From contig NC_002678.2 in the NCBI RefSeq assembly GCF_000009625.1, positions 6,480,001-6,544,000 on the forward strand: a stretch of DNA of 64,000 nucleotides, in the 5' to 3' direction. Source of the DNA: Mesorhizobium japonicum MAFF 303099. Lineage in GTDB: Bacteria > Pseudomonadota > Alphaproteobacteria > Rhizobiales > Rhizobiaceae. The translations under genes and the position numbers were made by a program. Position 1 is the stretch's first letter; each line of letters opens with the position of its first letter. Below are positions 46,578-54,741 of the stretch, piece by piece. Below the pieces are notes generated by a model, which was not told the DNA's origin, did not search any database, and saw only the letters and a program-made list of their open reading frames with translations.

Positions 46578-47000
46578 ATGAAAGCTCGCATCAGTGTCAT
46601 CACGCTTGGTGTCGACAATCTGGAAACGTCGCTCGAATTCTACCGAAACGGACTGGGATTTCCGACCGAAGGCATCATCGGCAAGGAGTTCGAGCACGGT
46701 GCCGTCGCTTTCTTCGATCTGCGGAACGGCTTGAAGTTCGCGATCTTCGAGCGCTCCAACATCGCCCGTGACGCCGGCATCGCCCAAACCCGCCGCAGCC
46801 CGACCGAATTCACCATCGGTCACAATGTCACGATCGAGGCCGAAGTCGATGCCGTGATGGCGCAGGCCATTAGCGCCGGCGCGCGCCTCGTCAAGCCGGC
46901 CCAGAAGACGTTCTGGGGTGGCTATGCCGGCTATTTCCAGGATCCGGATGACCATCTCTGGGAAGTCGTCTTCAACCCTGCCTTTCTTCCCGAGGACTGA
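46578..47000 (+). CDS. VOC (glyoxalase/bleomycin-resistance fold) family protein
   Basis: A 140-residue vicinal-oxygen-chelate protein: VITLGVDNLETSLEFYRNGLGF, FFDLRNGLKFAIF, and the C-terminal GYAGYFQDPDDHLWEVVFNP with the usual Glu. AGGAG precedes its start. Substrate unknown. The DoxX gene follows after 30 bp. Confidence 0.92.
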   Translation: MKARISVITLGVDNLETSLEFYRNGLGFPTEGIIGKEFEHGAVAFFDLRNGLKFAIFERSNIARDAGIAQTRRSPTEFTIGHNVTIEAEVDAVMAQAISAGARLVKPAQKTFWGGYAGYFQDPDDHLWEVVFNPAFLPED

Positions 47001-47030
47001 ACCCTGCAGGCATCTGGTGGGAGGGTTGGC

Positions 47031-47393
47031 ATGCTCGCTCAAGCGGTTCAGGCGCTGGGCGCGCTTCTGATCGGCGGCGTGTTTGTATGGGCCGGCGTCG
47101 AACATTTCGTGAAGTTCAAGCCAATGACCGAGTATCTGGCTGCCCGGCAATTTCCGGCTCCGGCCTTCCTGCTCGCCGCGGGCTCAGCATTGGAGATCGT
47201 CGCCGGGTTGCTGGTTGCCGTGGGCATTGCGGTGCCTTTCGCCGCCGGCGCGCTGGTCGTGTTTACGCTGGCGGTGAACATGCTCCTGCTGCGGTTCTGG
47301 GCCTGTGAGGGCCTGGAACGGCAGACGTTGCGATCAGCCTTTCTGGTCAACTTCGCCGTTATTGGCGGATTGCTGCTTGCGGCAACCGTCTAG
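47031..47393 (+). CDS. DoxX family membrane protein
   Basis: A 120-residue protein with four helices: WAGVEHFVKFKPM is the DoxX-type first loop, ALEIVAGLLVAVGI the second and third helix region, and FLVNFAVIGGLLLAA the last helix. DoxX proteins are linked to oxidative stress and respiration, with unclear chemistry. It lies in the VOC operon. Confidence 0.88.
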   Translation: MLAQAVQALGALLIGGVFVWAGVEHFVKFKPMTEYLAARQFPAPAFLLAAGSALEIVAGLLVAVGIAVPFAAGALVVFTLAVNMLLLRFWACEGLERQTLRSAFLVNFAVIGGLLLAATV

Positions 47394-47482
47394 TCTCGTT
47401 CTGGAAACCATTGTTTCGGCAACCGCTTGACCGCCGCCAAGCGAATCCGCACAGTGCGCGCAATCGACCTTGAGAGGCTGCC

Positions 47483-47935
47483 ATGACTCGCTTCGCCAAA
47501 TCCGCACTTGCCGCCCTGATTTCGCTCTGCACCCCGCTTGCCGCGCCTCTCGGTATCACCCACGCGGCGCAAGCGGCCGACCTTGCCGTCTATTCCGATG
47601 ACGATGGCGGCGTCTGCGGCCAGCCCTGGGTGCTGAGCAAGATCACCAGCCGCTTCTCCCATCAGGTGCATCACGTGCCGCATCTGCCGGACGTGCAGAT
47701 CACCGATTTCCGGCGCATTCACCAGCACCGCTACCTGCCGGCCAACGACACCTGGCCGATCGGCCGCCGCTATTGCGGCGCCACTGTCAGTCTCTCCGAC
47801 GGACGCGACCGGACCATCTGGTACCTGATCGAGGAAGGCCAGGGCTTTGCCTCGATCGGCGACAATGTCGAATTCTGTGTCTCGGGCTTCGACCGCTGGA
47901 TGGTCTATAACGGCCGCTGCCGCGTCCTGCGCTAG
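47483..47935 (+). CDS. Exported hypothetical protein, four conserved-type cysteines
   Basis: A 150-residue protein with a signal peptide (LAAPLGITHAAQAAD). The mature part has four cysteines (GGVCGQPW, RRYCGAT, VEFCVSG, NGRCRVLR) and several His (HQVHHVPHLPDVQ), suggesting disulfides in the periplasm. No domain recognised. A strong terminator follows, so it is the end of its unit. Confidence 0.82.
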   Translation: MTRFAKSALAALISLCTPLAAPLGITHAAQAADLAVYSDDDGGVCGQPWVLSKITSRFSHQVHHVPHLPDVQITDFRRIHQHRYLPANDTWPIGRRYCGATVSLSDGRDRTIWYLIEEGQGFASIGDNVEFCVSGFDRWMVYNGRCRVLR

Positions 47936-47966
47936 ACGCAGCCTTCCATTCTCGATTTTGATGTGG

Positions 47967-47997
47967 CGCCTGCGGCTGGATCAGCCGCAGGCGTTTT
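47967..47997 (+). terminator. Rho-independent terminator
   Basis: A 12-bp perfect stem CGCCTGCGGCTG / CAGCCGCAGGCG with a three-base loop is followed by TTTT, 32 bp beyond the stop at 47935. Confidence 0.85.
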
Positions 47998-48041
47998 CTG
48001 TGCCGTGTTGACAGAAGGTGAGATTGGTCACATGAATATGG

Positions 48042-48053
48042 GACAGACCTGTC
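48042..48053. promoter_or_regulatory. Palindrome GACAG-AC-CTGTC before the TetR gene
   Basis: A perfect 5-bp inverted repeat with a two-base spacer lies seven bases before the TetR start. Its position suggests autoregulation. Confidence 0.6.
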
Positions 48054-48060
48054 TCATCAC

Positions 48061-48654
48061 ATGGTGCGCATCATGACGCCGTCACCTGTCTCCGACAAAC
48101 GCCAGCATGTCGTCGAAACCGCCTATGCGCTATTCAAGCGCGCCGGCTTCCATGCCACCGGCGTCGATCGGATCATCGCCGAGGCCGACGTGGCCAAGAT
48201 GACGATGTACCGGCATTTCCCCAGCAAGGACGAGTTGATCGTCGCGGTGCTCGACTACCGCGCCAGGCGTTTTGACGATCAACTCGACAAGCTTGCCCAA
48301 AAGAGCATCACGCCGGAGCAGAAGATCGCAGAGATTTTCGACTGGCATGGGCGCTGGTTCCGCAGTCCGGATTTCCACGGCTGTCTGTTCGCGCATGCGC
48401 TGGCCGAATTCGGCGATCCCGGGCATCCGGTGTTCCAGGCTGTCGCCAGGCAGAAGAATGGCTTGAGGCAGCGCATGCGGTCGATCCTGTCGGAGGTGAT
48501 GCCGCGCGGGCGGGCCGAGAACGTGGCGGCGACGCTGCTGATGCTGATCGAAGGCGCCACCCTGATGGCGCAGATGGGGCAGGCTGACACCGCCCTTCGT
48601 GAAGCCCGCAAGACCGCCCTCGACATCATCGCCGCCTCGCGCAGGCCGCAATGA
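48061..48654 (+). CDS. TetR family transcriptional regulator
   Basis: A 197-residue repressor with an N-terminal helix-turn-helix (VVETAYALFKRAGFHATGVDRIIAEADVAKMTMYRHFPSKDELI). ATG 48061 or 48076 could start it; neither has a clear ribosome site and the first may be leaderless. Its stop overlaps the DMT transporter start by four bases (ATGA), so the two are co-translated, and the transporter is probably its target. Confidence 0.92.
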   Translation: MVRIMTPSPVSDKRQHVVETAYALFKRAGFHATGVDRIIAEADVAKMTMYRHFPSKDELIVAVLDYRARRFDDQLDKLAQKSITPEQKIAEIFDWHGRWFRSPDFHGCLFAHALAEFGDPGHPVFQAVARQKNGLRQRMRSILSEVMPRGRAENVAATLLMLIEGATLMAQMGQADTALREARKTALDIIAASRRPQ

Positions 48655-49487
48655 GCCCGCTGGTCATCGGGCTCGCGCTTTTCGCGGCGATCCTGCACGC
48701 AAGCTGGAACGCTTTTCTGCGAACCGGCGCCGACAGGTTGTGGACAGTCACCGTCATGAGCTTCTCCGACACGGCGCTGGCCATTCCTCTCGCCATCTTC
48801 AACGGCTTTCCAGCCACGTCGGCCTGGCCCTATGTCGGGCTCTCGGCCTGCCTGCAGGTCGGCTACAGCGTGTTTCTGGTGGCTGCCTACAGATATGGCG
48901 AGTTGGGACAGGTCTACCCGATTGTTCGCGGCAGCGTGCCTCTGCTCGTCACCCTTGGCGGCTTCCTGCTCGCCGGCCAACAGCTTACCGTTCCGGAGAC
49001 CGTCGGTGTTGTCCTGGTCGGTGGCGGCATCATGGGTCTGTCGCTTGGACGCGGAAGAGCCGCCACGACATCGATCCTCTATGCCCTGGCAACGGGAGCA
49101 ATCATCGCCGTCTATGCGACGGTCGATGCGATCGGCGTCCGTGCGGCGGGCAATGTCGGCGCCTACACCGCCTGGGTGCTGCTCGCCTATGGAGCCCTGC
49201 TGCCGGCGACCTTCGTCGCTTGCCGCGGCCGGCTTCCTGTCGACCCGCGAGCGCCGGAAACCTGGAAGGCATTGGGCGGCGGCCTGTTCGCGCTTCTGGC
49301 CTACGGCGTCGTGGTCGCGGCTTTCGCGCTCGGGCCGGCCGGTCCGATCACCGCGATCCGCGAGACCAGTGTCGTCTTCGCGGCCTTCATCGGCCGGCTG
49401 TTTCTTGGCGAGACGCTGACGCCTCGGCGGGTTGGCGCCTGCGCCGTCGTCGCGCTCGGCGCCATCTGCCTCGGTTATCAATCGTGA
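48651..49487 (+). CDS. EamA/DMT-family membrane transporter
   Basis: A 278-residue protein with about ten hydrophobic helices in two EamA halves: LHASWNAFLRTGAD at the start, then ELGQVYPIVRGSVPLLVTLGG and the second-half TAIRETSVVFAAFIGRLFLGE. DMT proteins export metabolites or drugs. It forms an operon with the TetR gene upstream. Confidence 0.9.
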   Translation: MSPLVIGLALFAAILHASWNAFLRTGADRLWTVTVMSFSDTALAIPLAIFNGFPATSAWPYVGLSACLQVGYSVFLVAAYRYGELGQVYPIVRGSVPLLVTLGGFLLAGQQLTVPETVGVVLVGGGIMGLSLGRGRAATTSILYALATGAIIAVYATVDAIGVRAAGNVGAYTAWVLLAYGALLPATFVACRGRLPVDPRAPETWKALGGGLFALLAYGVVVAAFALGPAGPITAIRETSVVFAAFIGRLFLGETLTPRRVGACAVVALGAICLGYQS

Positions 49488-49492
49488 CGACA

Positions 49493-49707
49493 ATGCATGC
49501 GCAGGCCGCCAACCAGGCGCGCATCCATGCTCTCGATCCAACCGCGCGCAGCCGCCTGAACGCCATCTTCATGGCGACGATGATTCTCGGCGGCGCCTGC
49601 GGCTGGGATCTCGCGGGACTTGCCTATTCGGCGTGGGCTGGAGCGGCACCTGCCTGTTCGGCGCGGCATCCGCCGCGGCCGCGCTGCTGGTGTCACGGAG
49701 GCCCTGA
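49493..49707 (+). pseudogene. C-terminal fragment of an MFS transporter, frameshifted
   Basis: Translation from 49493 gives QAANQARIHALDPTARSRLNAIFM...ILGGACG, the last-cytoplasmic-loop pattern of a DHA1-type MFS exporter. Near 49635 homology moves to another frame, ending GWSGTCLFGAASAAAALLV with a stop at 49707. The first two thirds of the gene are missing; the piece starts right after the DMT gene. A decayed remnant. Confidence 0.6.
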
Positions 49708-49783
49708 ATTTTCAGGCTATCGCCGGCAGGCAAATCGGCTAACCTGGACACCCGAGAGCAACACATGACTTTCGGGAGCCTTC

Positions 49784-50398
49784 ATGGACCTTGCCACCAT
49801 CCTTGCTTTCGCGGCCGCCTTCTTCGTCTTTGCCGCCAGCCCAGGCCCCGACAACATGACCATCGTTGCCCGCACGATCTCCAGCGGCGCCGCGTCGGGC
49901 ATCGCCTATGGCGCCGGCACGGTGGTAGGCATTCTTATCTTCCTGATGCTCGCAGCCTTCGGCCTGTCGATCGTCGCCGCCAAGATGGCGATCGTCATGA
50001 CGTTGCTTCGCTATGGGGGAGCGGCCTATCTGATCTGGATGGGCGTCAAGCTCTGGACGGCCGTGCCCGTCGTGCCGGAGCTCCAGCCCGTCTCCGGCCG
50101 GCGCGGGCTGCTGACGATCTTCGCCACCGGTGTCGCGCTCAATCTCGGCAATCCGAAAATGCCGCTGTTCTATGTGGCGCTGCTGCCCAACGTCGTCGGT
50201 GCCTCGCTCACACCAGCGCATCTCGGCATCCTCGTCGCGGTGATCCTGGCTGTCGAGATTGTGGTGATCGGCGGGCATGTCCTCCTTGCCGGCCGCGCCC
50301 GCAGCCTGTTGCGCACGCCCAGGATCGTGCGCCGGGTCAACCGCGCGGCGGGGGGCGTCATGATCGGCGCCGGCGTTGCCGTGGTCGCCACGCGCTAA
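49784..50398 (+). CDS. LysE family amino-acid exporter
   Basis: A 204-residue membrane protein of the LysE/RhtB family with six helices: FFVFAASPGPDNMTIVARTISSG carries the SPGPD signature, then AAYLIWMGVKL and ALNLGNPKMPLFYVA. It exports an amino acid or homoserine-lactone-like solute; the substrate is not predictable. Its TAA stop is the first three bases of a dispersed repeat. Confidence 0.93.
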   Translation: MDLATILAFAAAFFVFAASPGPDNMTIVARTISSGAASGIAYGAGTVVGILIFLMLAAFGLSIVAAKMAIVMTLLRYGGAAYLIWMGVKLWTAVPVVPELQPVSGRRGLLTIFATGVALNLGNPKMPLFYVALLPNVVGASLTPAHLGILVAVILAVEIVVIGGHVLLAGRARSLLRTPRIVRRVNRAAGGVMIGAGVAVVATR

Positions 50399-50490
50399 AG
50401 CAATTCCAGGAACAATGTGAAACGGCTTTCCCGGGAAAAGCGCATAGCGCTTCGCCTTGGAAGGCGCGCCAACGCAAAGGGTTGGAGAGT
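50396..50490 (+). repeat. Dispersed rhizobial intergenic repeat, copy 2
   Basis: It opens TAAAGCAATTCCAGGAACAA and continues with GGCTTTCC/GGAAAAGC inverted arms, matching copy 1 at 22622 with substitutions. It starts on the LysE stop codon. Confidence 0.7.
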
Positions 50491-50504
50491 GCTCAATCGC
50501 AGCG

Positions 50505-50837
50505 CTATTTCCTGCGTTGCGCCGCCTCGGTCTGATCGATGATCTTGCGAAGAAAAGCGATGTGGCCGCGAAAGGCCCGCCGCCCGATCGTCGTTGCCTT
50601 GACCCGGGTCTGCGGCCGTCGCCCGACGAAAAGCTTTTCAACATCGACATAGCCCGCTCTGGCCAGCGTATCGATGTGCGCTCCGAGATTTCCATCGGTC
50701 GTTTCGATCATGGCCTTCAACTGGGTGAACTCCAGCGCCTCTCGCCTTTCCAACGTGTTCAGGATGGCCATGATCCTGAGCCGTGTGCTCTGATGGATGA
50801 TGTCGTCGGCGCTCACCGATAGGCTCCACTGCGGCAA
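50505..50837 (-). CDS. Winged-helix transcriptional regulator
   Basis: A 110-residue single-domain regulator of the HTH_34 winged-helix type: IIHQSTRLRIMAILNTLERREALEFTQLKAMIETTDGNLGAHIDTLARAGYVDVEK, then a wing with GRRPQTRVKATTIGRRAF. It is a MarR/ArsR-like fold with no metal-binding cysteines. Targets unknown; convergent with lysE across the repeat. Confidence 0.87.
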   Translation of the reverse strand: MPQWSLSVSADDIIHQSTRLRIMAILNTLERREALEFTQLKAMIETTDGNLGAHIDTLARAGYVDVEKLFVGRRPQTRVKATTIGRRAFRGHIAFLRKIIDQTEAAQRRK

Positions 50838-51368
50838 AGCCCTGGACTGTCGCTATATGGCCCGGCGATTGCGGGTCGCGGCTCCGTCAGTTGCCTCCGT
50901 GTGATCGAAATCAAATCGCCAGCTCCAGCTTCAGGCAGAATACTCTGCCTTGCAGAGTTGTCTGTCAATCTGCCGCGGGTGATGGAAGTACGCTTGACAA
51001 GGTGATCTTCAGATCGGTCGTCGCGTCGCGCTCGTTATCCGCATGGATCGTTCGCTCGTAGAAGATGATTGCTTCGATGAGGTGGCGGGTCGTGATATTC
51101 GCGGATGAAGATCGTGCGTGAAGCTGCTCGCTAATCTTCGTGGCTTCATGGCGGGTTCGCATCGAGAATGCCGGTGTGAAATCGCTGGCGATATAAGAAG
51201 ATCAGCAGCCGATTTTTGCGATGATGAGTGCGATCGTGTATCGATCTCAACCAAAATTTAAGCTGAGAAAATCATACCATTGCTTCGCTGGCTAGCGAGC
51301 CGCGAGTCAGATATGCATTGCGCGCCGGGGTCATTCACGGCCAACGGCACAACGTGAAGGGGCATGAC
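50838..51368. other. Intergenic region (531 bp)
   Basis: No convincing gene. A 65-codon minus-strand ORF at 50965-51162 lacks recognisable features. The stretch is less GC-rich than its surroundings. GGGG about five bases ahead of the H1-like ATG gives a weak ribosome site. Confidence 0.5.
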
Positions 51369-51845
51369 ATGGCTAAGCAGTCATCTAAAGCGCCGGCATC
51401 CAAGGTACCGGCAAAGAAAGCACCCGCAAAGGCAGTCGCGGCGAAGGCCGCAACAGCAGTGAAGAAAGCAGCGCCTGCGAAGGCGGCGGCAAAGCCCGCG
51501 GCCAAGGCAGCACCGGCCAAGAAGCCGGCGGCGGCCAAGGCTGCGGCAAAGCCCGCAGTGAAGAAAGCAGCGCCCGCCAAGGCCGCGGCAAAGCCGGCGG
51601 CTAAGGCAGCACCTGCGAAGAAGCCTGCGGCCAAGGCAGCGGCAAAACCCGCGGCCAAGAAAGCAGCGCCCGCCAAGGCCGCGGCAAAGCCCGCCGCGAA
51701 GGCAGCGGCAAAGCCGGCAGCGAAAGCAGCGGCAAAGCCGGCCGCGAAGGCAGCAGCGGCCGCGACGAAGCCCGCGGTGAAGAAAGCCGCCGCGCCGAAG
51801 GCCAAGGCAGCGCCTGCGAAGGCGAAGGCTCCGGCCAAGAAGTAG
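51369..51845 (+). CDS. Histone H1-like Lys/Ala/Pro-rich protein
   Basis: A 158-residue, extremely basic protein made almost only of Ala, Lys and Pro. Residues about 31-130 are three tandem, roughly 33-residue blocks of VKKAAPAKAAAKPAAKAAP-type sequence; the third is shorter. Such proteins resemble AlgP/HctB and eukaryotic H1 tails and probably bind DNA or RNA without sequence preference. I start at MAKQSSKAPASK; further upstream codons are non-coding in character. The repeats may vary in number between strains. Confidence 0.8.
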   Translation: MAKQSSKAPASKVPAKKAPAKAVAAKAATAVKKAAPAKAAAKPAAKAAPAKKPAAAKAAAKPAVKKAAPAKAAAKPAAKAAPAKKPAAKAAAKPAAKKAAPAKAAAKPAAKAAAKPAAKAAAKPAAKAAAAATKPAVKKAAAPKAKAAPAKAKAPAKK

Positions 51846-52256
51846 ACCGGTCGTTGGGGCGTCGCGTATCCGCAAGGACGCTCTGACGCTCTGGATCGAA
51901 GCTGTCCGGCAGCGGGTTCAGCCCTGAGGGCTGAACATCGGGGATGGGACCTAGGGGGCAAGCAAAGCGAGGCGCCGGTTGGCTGCCTCGCTCGCCCTTT
52001 GGATTGTCTGCTTTGCCGCGGCCGGCGAAGGCCCGGGTGCGATGCCTGGGTTCGTGAGATGCGAATGCAGGTTTGAATCCCGTCAACCTGCCGTCGTCGC
52101 TCGCTCGTGGTTCCAGCGTACCAGTCTGCAGGCTTGTCCGTGATGTCTGGAGCGGAAACCGCAAGCGGTTTCTGGCTGCTGTTTTTTCGCGCTCTGGCGG
52201 TTGATCGCAAGCGCCTGTCCAGTCGACACTGGGCGCCTGCAAACAGGAAGCCGATC
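51846..52256. other. Intergenic region with several hairpins (411 bp)
   Basis: No gene. Perfect inverted repeats include GTTCAGCCC-TGA-GGGCTGAAC (51916-51936), GCGAGGC/GCCTCGC (51967-51991) and GAAACCGC-AA-GCGGTTTC followed by a T6 run (about 52154-52197), plus a T-loop-like GGTTTGAATCCC near 52070. It may hold a terminator and possibly a structured RNA. Confidence 0.45.
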
Positions 52257-52853
52257 ATGCCGAAGCTGCTCTATGCGTCCACCTCTCCCTACAGCTCCAA
52301 GGTAAGGATGGCCGCGGCCTATGCCGGGGTCGCGATCGATCTGGTGCCGGTTAAGACCGAGGACAAGCCGGCCGAACTGATCGGCGCCAATCCGCTCGGC
52401 AAGATCCCGGTGCTGGTGCTCGACGATGGCCGATCTATTCACGACAGCCGCGCCATCACCCAGCACCTCAACCGGATTTCGAAGAACGCGTTGTTCCCGC
52501 GCAATCCCGACAAGCGGCTGGAAGCGGAAGTGCTGGAGGCGCTGGCCGACGGTATCTGCGATTGCGCGCTGTCGATGGTTTATGAGCGCCGCACCCGGCC
52601 CGACGAGATGGTCTATCAGCCCTGGCTCGACCGGCAATGGGCGAAGATCACCGCCGCGCTCGATCTGCTCAACGCCAACCCGCCGAAACTGCCGAAGAAG
52701 ATCACCGCCGGTCAGATGGCGCTGCGCGCCTGCCTTGGCTATCTCGCACTGCGCTTTGCCGGAAAATGGGAGAAGGGCCGTGGCCGGCTGACCCGCTGGG
52801 CGGCGCGTTTCGACGAAAAATTCCCAGAGCTGAAGCCGGCGGTGCCGGCGTAA
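52257..52853 (+). CDS. Glutathione S-transferase family protein
   Basis: A 198-residue GST. The N-terminal thioredoxin-like domain starts MPKLLYASTSPYSSKVR, with NPLGKIPVL and the DGRSIHDSRAITQHL motif for the gamma-glutamyl group; the C-terminal helical domain follows. I start at ATG 52257 (AGGA upstream); the extended in-frame 5' part is non-homologous. Substrate unknown. Confidence 0.9.
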   Translation: MPKLLYASTSPYSSKVRMAAAYAGVAIDLVPVKTEDKPAELIGANPLGKIPVLVLDDGRSIHDSRAITQHLNRISKNALFPRNPDKRLEAEVLEALADGICDCALSMVYERRTRPDEMVYQPWLDRQWAKITAALDLLNANPPKLPKKITAGQMALRACLGYLALRFAGKWEKGRGRLTRWAARFDEKFPELKPAVPA

Positions 52854-52967
52854 CGTAACGCGTTCAACGTTGGCGATTGGCGAAGGCCAGCGTGACAGCG
52901 CGCACCTCACTCTCCACCTTGAACCGCTGCCTGCTTCCGTGCTTGCCTGTAGCCACACAATTGCGGA

Positions 52968-53360
52968 GTGTCGAGCATCGCGAAGTCCGTCACCAAAACC
53001 AGCGTGGCCTCCGATCCCATGGTCGAGCGCCTGCGCGCCGCCCTTGGTCAGCGCGCCTTCACCGAACAGAAGATGTTCGGCGGCACCTGCTTCATGCTCA
53101 ACGGCAACATGCTGATCGGAACCTCGAAGCGCGGGCTGTTGGTCCGCGTCGGCAAGGCCGCGCATGCAGAGGCGGCCTTGCGTCCCCATGCGCGACCGAT
53201 GGAGATGGGCGGGCGTTCGATGGAGGGCTACGTCCATGTCGCGCCGGAAGGCACAATGACTGAAACGGATCTCGCAGGTTGGCTCGATCGCGCGCTGACC
53301 TTCGTCGAGACGCTGCCGCCGAAATCGAAGCCAGCCAAGGTCGCAAAGCGGCGTGCGTGA
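52968..53360 (+). CDS. TfoX/Sxy N-terminal domain protein
   Basis: A 130-residue protein with a TfoX_N domain: VERLRAALGQRAFTEQKMFGGTCFMLNGNMLIG, RVGKAAHAEA and MEGYVHVAPEG. Despite the name, most single-domain members have no shown role in competence. GTG 52968 is used; GTG 53004 or ATG 53019 are alternatives. A basic Lys-rich tail (KPAKVAKRR) ends it. Confidence 0.85.
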   Translation: MSSIAKSVTKTSVASDPMVERLRAALGQRAFTEQKMFGGTCFMLNGNMLIGTSKRGLLVRVGKAAHAEAALRPHARPMEMGGRSMEGYVHVAPEGTMTETDLAGWLDRALTFVETLPPKSKPAKVAKRRA

Positions 53361-53672
53361 GCCGGTCGCCCAGCCGATTTTCTCGCGGGGCGAAGTCGCT
53401 CGACCCGTTGCCGTCGATCCCGACCCCGTGACAGTTTCCAGGAAAGGCCATCGGTCCAACCGAGTGCTGAAACGCTCTGAGGTCCGGGCGAGGCGCCGAG
53501 ACGGCAGCGAAGCCCGCGCTTGCAGGTTCGCCATGCAGTTTTCAAGCCTAGAAGCGTGCAACGGCTATTTTGCGGCTTCTCCTGCCCCACAAGGGGAGAA
53601 GGGTCGGGGGAGTACAGGCAATAAAAAAGCCGGGCGCGAGGCCCGGCTTTTTCGTGTCGTGGCTTGAACGAC
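53361..53672. other. Intergenic region with omp terminator and a decayed repeat (312 bp)
   Basis: No gene. TTTCCAGGAAA and CTGAAACGCTCTGA near 53435-53480 look like remains of the repeat family at 22622 and 50396. The omp terminator is at 53623-53653. Confidence 0.5.
53623..53653 (-). terminator. Rho-independent terminator of the porin-like gene
   Basis: A 12-bp stem AAAAAGCCGGGC / GCCCGGCTTTTT with a GCGAG loop has T-runs on both strands, 20 bp past the minus-strand stop. Confidence 0.9.
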
Positions 53673-54329
53673 TTAGAACTTCATACCGACGCCGAAGGTG
53701 ACGCGGTTGTCGGTGGCCTTGACCTTGCCGATACCGTCGAAGCTCTTGCTGCCGAAGTCGGTATAGCGATACTCGACACGGCCGAAGACGTTGTCGGTCA
53801 GCTTGATGTCGGTGCCGACGCCGGCGGTCCAGCCGAGCATCGTGGCGCGGTCGCTGACGCCGAGGACGGTGTCTTCCACCTTCAGGCTTCTGCCGGCGAG
53901 ACCGCCGGTGCCATAGAGCAGGATTTCCGGGGTCACGGCGTAGCCGAGACGGGCACGCAGCGAGCCTTCGAAGCCGGCCTTGGAATTGATGCCGTTATCG
54001 TCGCCCTTGACGCCGTTGTAGCCGAGTTCGGCTTCACCGCCGTACACGAAGTTCTCCTGCTGCCACTGATAGCCGCCGAAGACGCTGCCGACGAAACCCT
54101 TGGTGTCGGTCGAAACGTCGAAATCCTTCTCCTTGGTACGGCCGCTGAAGCCGTAGCCAACGTTAAGACCAGCATAGGGGCCGGCCCAGGATGCGACAGG
54201 CAGTTCGGCAACCGGTGCGGGTGCCGGGGGCTCTTCCTGGACGACGTCTGCGGCATAGGCAGTACCACCGAGGGCGAAGAGCCCGAGCGCAACGGCCAGC
54301 GGCCGTGCGAATTTGAGATTGGCTTGCAT
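53673..54329 (-). CDS. Outer-membrane beta-barrel protein (Omp25/Omp31 type)
   Basis: A 218-residue outer-membrane protein typical of Rhizobiales. Signal peptide ends GGTAYA-AD. A Pro-rich linker (EEPPAPAPVAELP) leads to an eight-strand barrel with WAGPYAGLNVGYGF, SVFGGYQWQ, RARLGYAV and the final VRVTFGVGMKF-type strand (NRVTFGVGMKF) with terminal Phe. In Brucella relatives are major surface antigens. Its strong terminator and monocistronic position fit high expression. Confidence 0.92.
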   Translation of the reverse strand: MQANLKFARPLAVALGLFALGGTAYAADVVQEEPPAPAPVAELPVASWAGPYAGLNVGYGFSGRTKEKDFDVSTDTKGFVGSVFGGYQWQQENFVYGGEAELGYNGVKGDDNGINSKAGFEGSLRARLGYAVTPEILLYGTGGLAGRSLKVEDTVLGVSDRATMLGWTAGVGTDIKLTDNVFGRVEYRYTDFGSKSFDGIGKVKATDNRVTFGVGMKF

Positions 54330-54741
54330 TGTTCTTTACTCCTTAAGCCACAGGACACAGGCTTGTTTCTCACGATCGCCATCAACCCGTCCGGGGGGTG
54401 AAACGGATCTGGCGTTCGTCGGTTCCAAATGTCGTGTCAAAATGCGGCTGAAGCGAACCTGAACTTGGGTCATTACCCGGCGCGAATGAGGCGGAACCTT
54501 GACGTTGCATCTTCGCAACAGCGAAATGTCAGCAGCCATTTCATGCTGCGCTGCACACCGCTTGGTGCAAGGAGTCCAGCGTCCTATATTGCTTCCGGCG
54601 GTTCCGACTCCGAGACGAGTCGGCATGCCGAACCGGGCGTTTCGCCACAATGCTGCCCCAAGTGCGAATGCCGTTTAACGCATGCCGGGCCATATTTCGT
54701 CGGCGTCGTGTTTTCGGGCCGAAATTGAGGATTGACAGCAG
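54330..54741. other. Divergent omp/SDR upstream region (412 bp)
   Basis: No gene. It must contain the omp promoter (leftward) and that of the SDR-uvrC unit (rightward). I see no clear operator. Confidence 0.5.

Noticed and set aside
50965..51162. A 65-codon minus-strand ORF as a gene
   Set aside because: No ribosome site, no recognisable domain, and composition not clearly coding.
52060..52090. T-loop-like GGTTTGAATCCC suggesting a tRNA or tmRNA
   Set aside because: The flanking bases do not make a five-pair T-stem, no acceptor or anticodon arm fits, and no tmRNA tag-like reading frame was found nearby.
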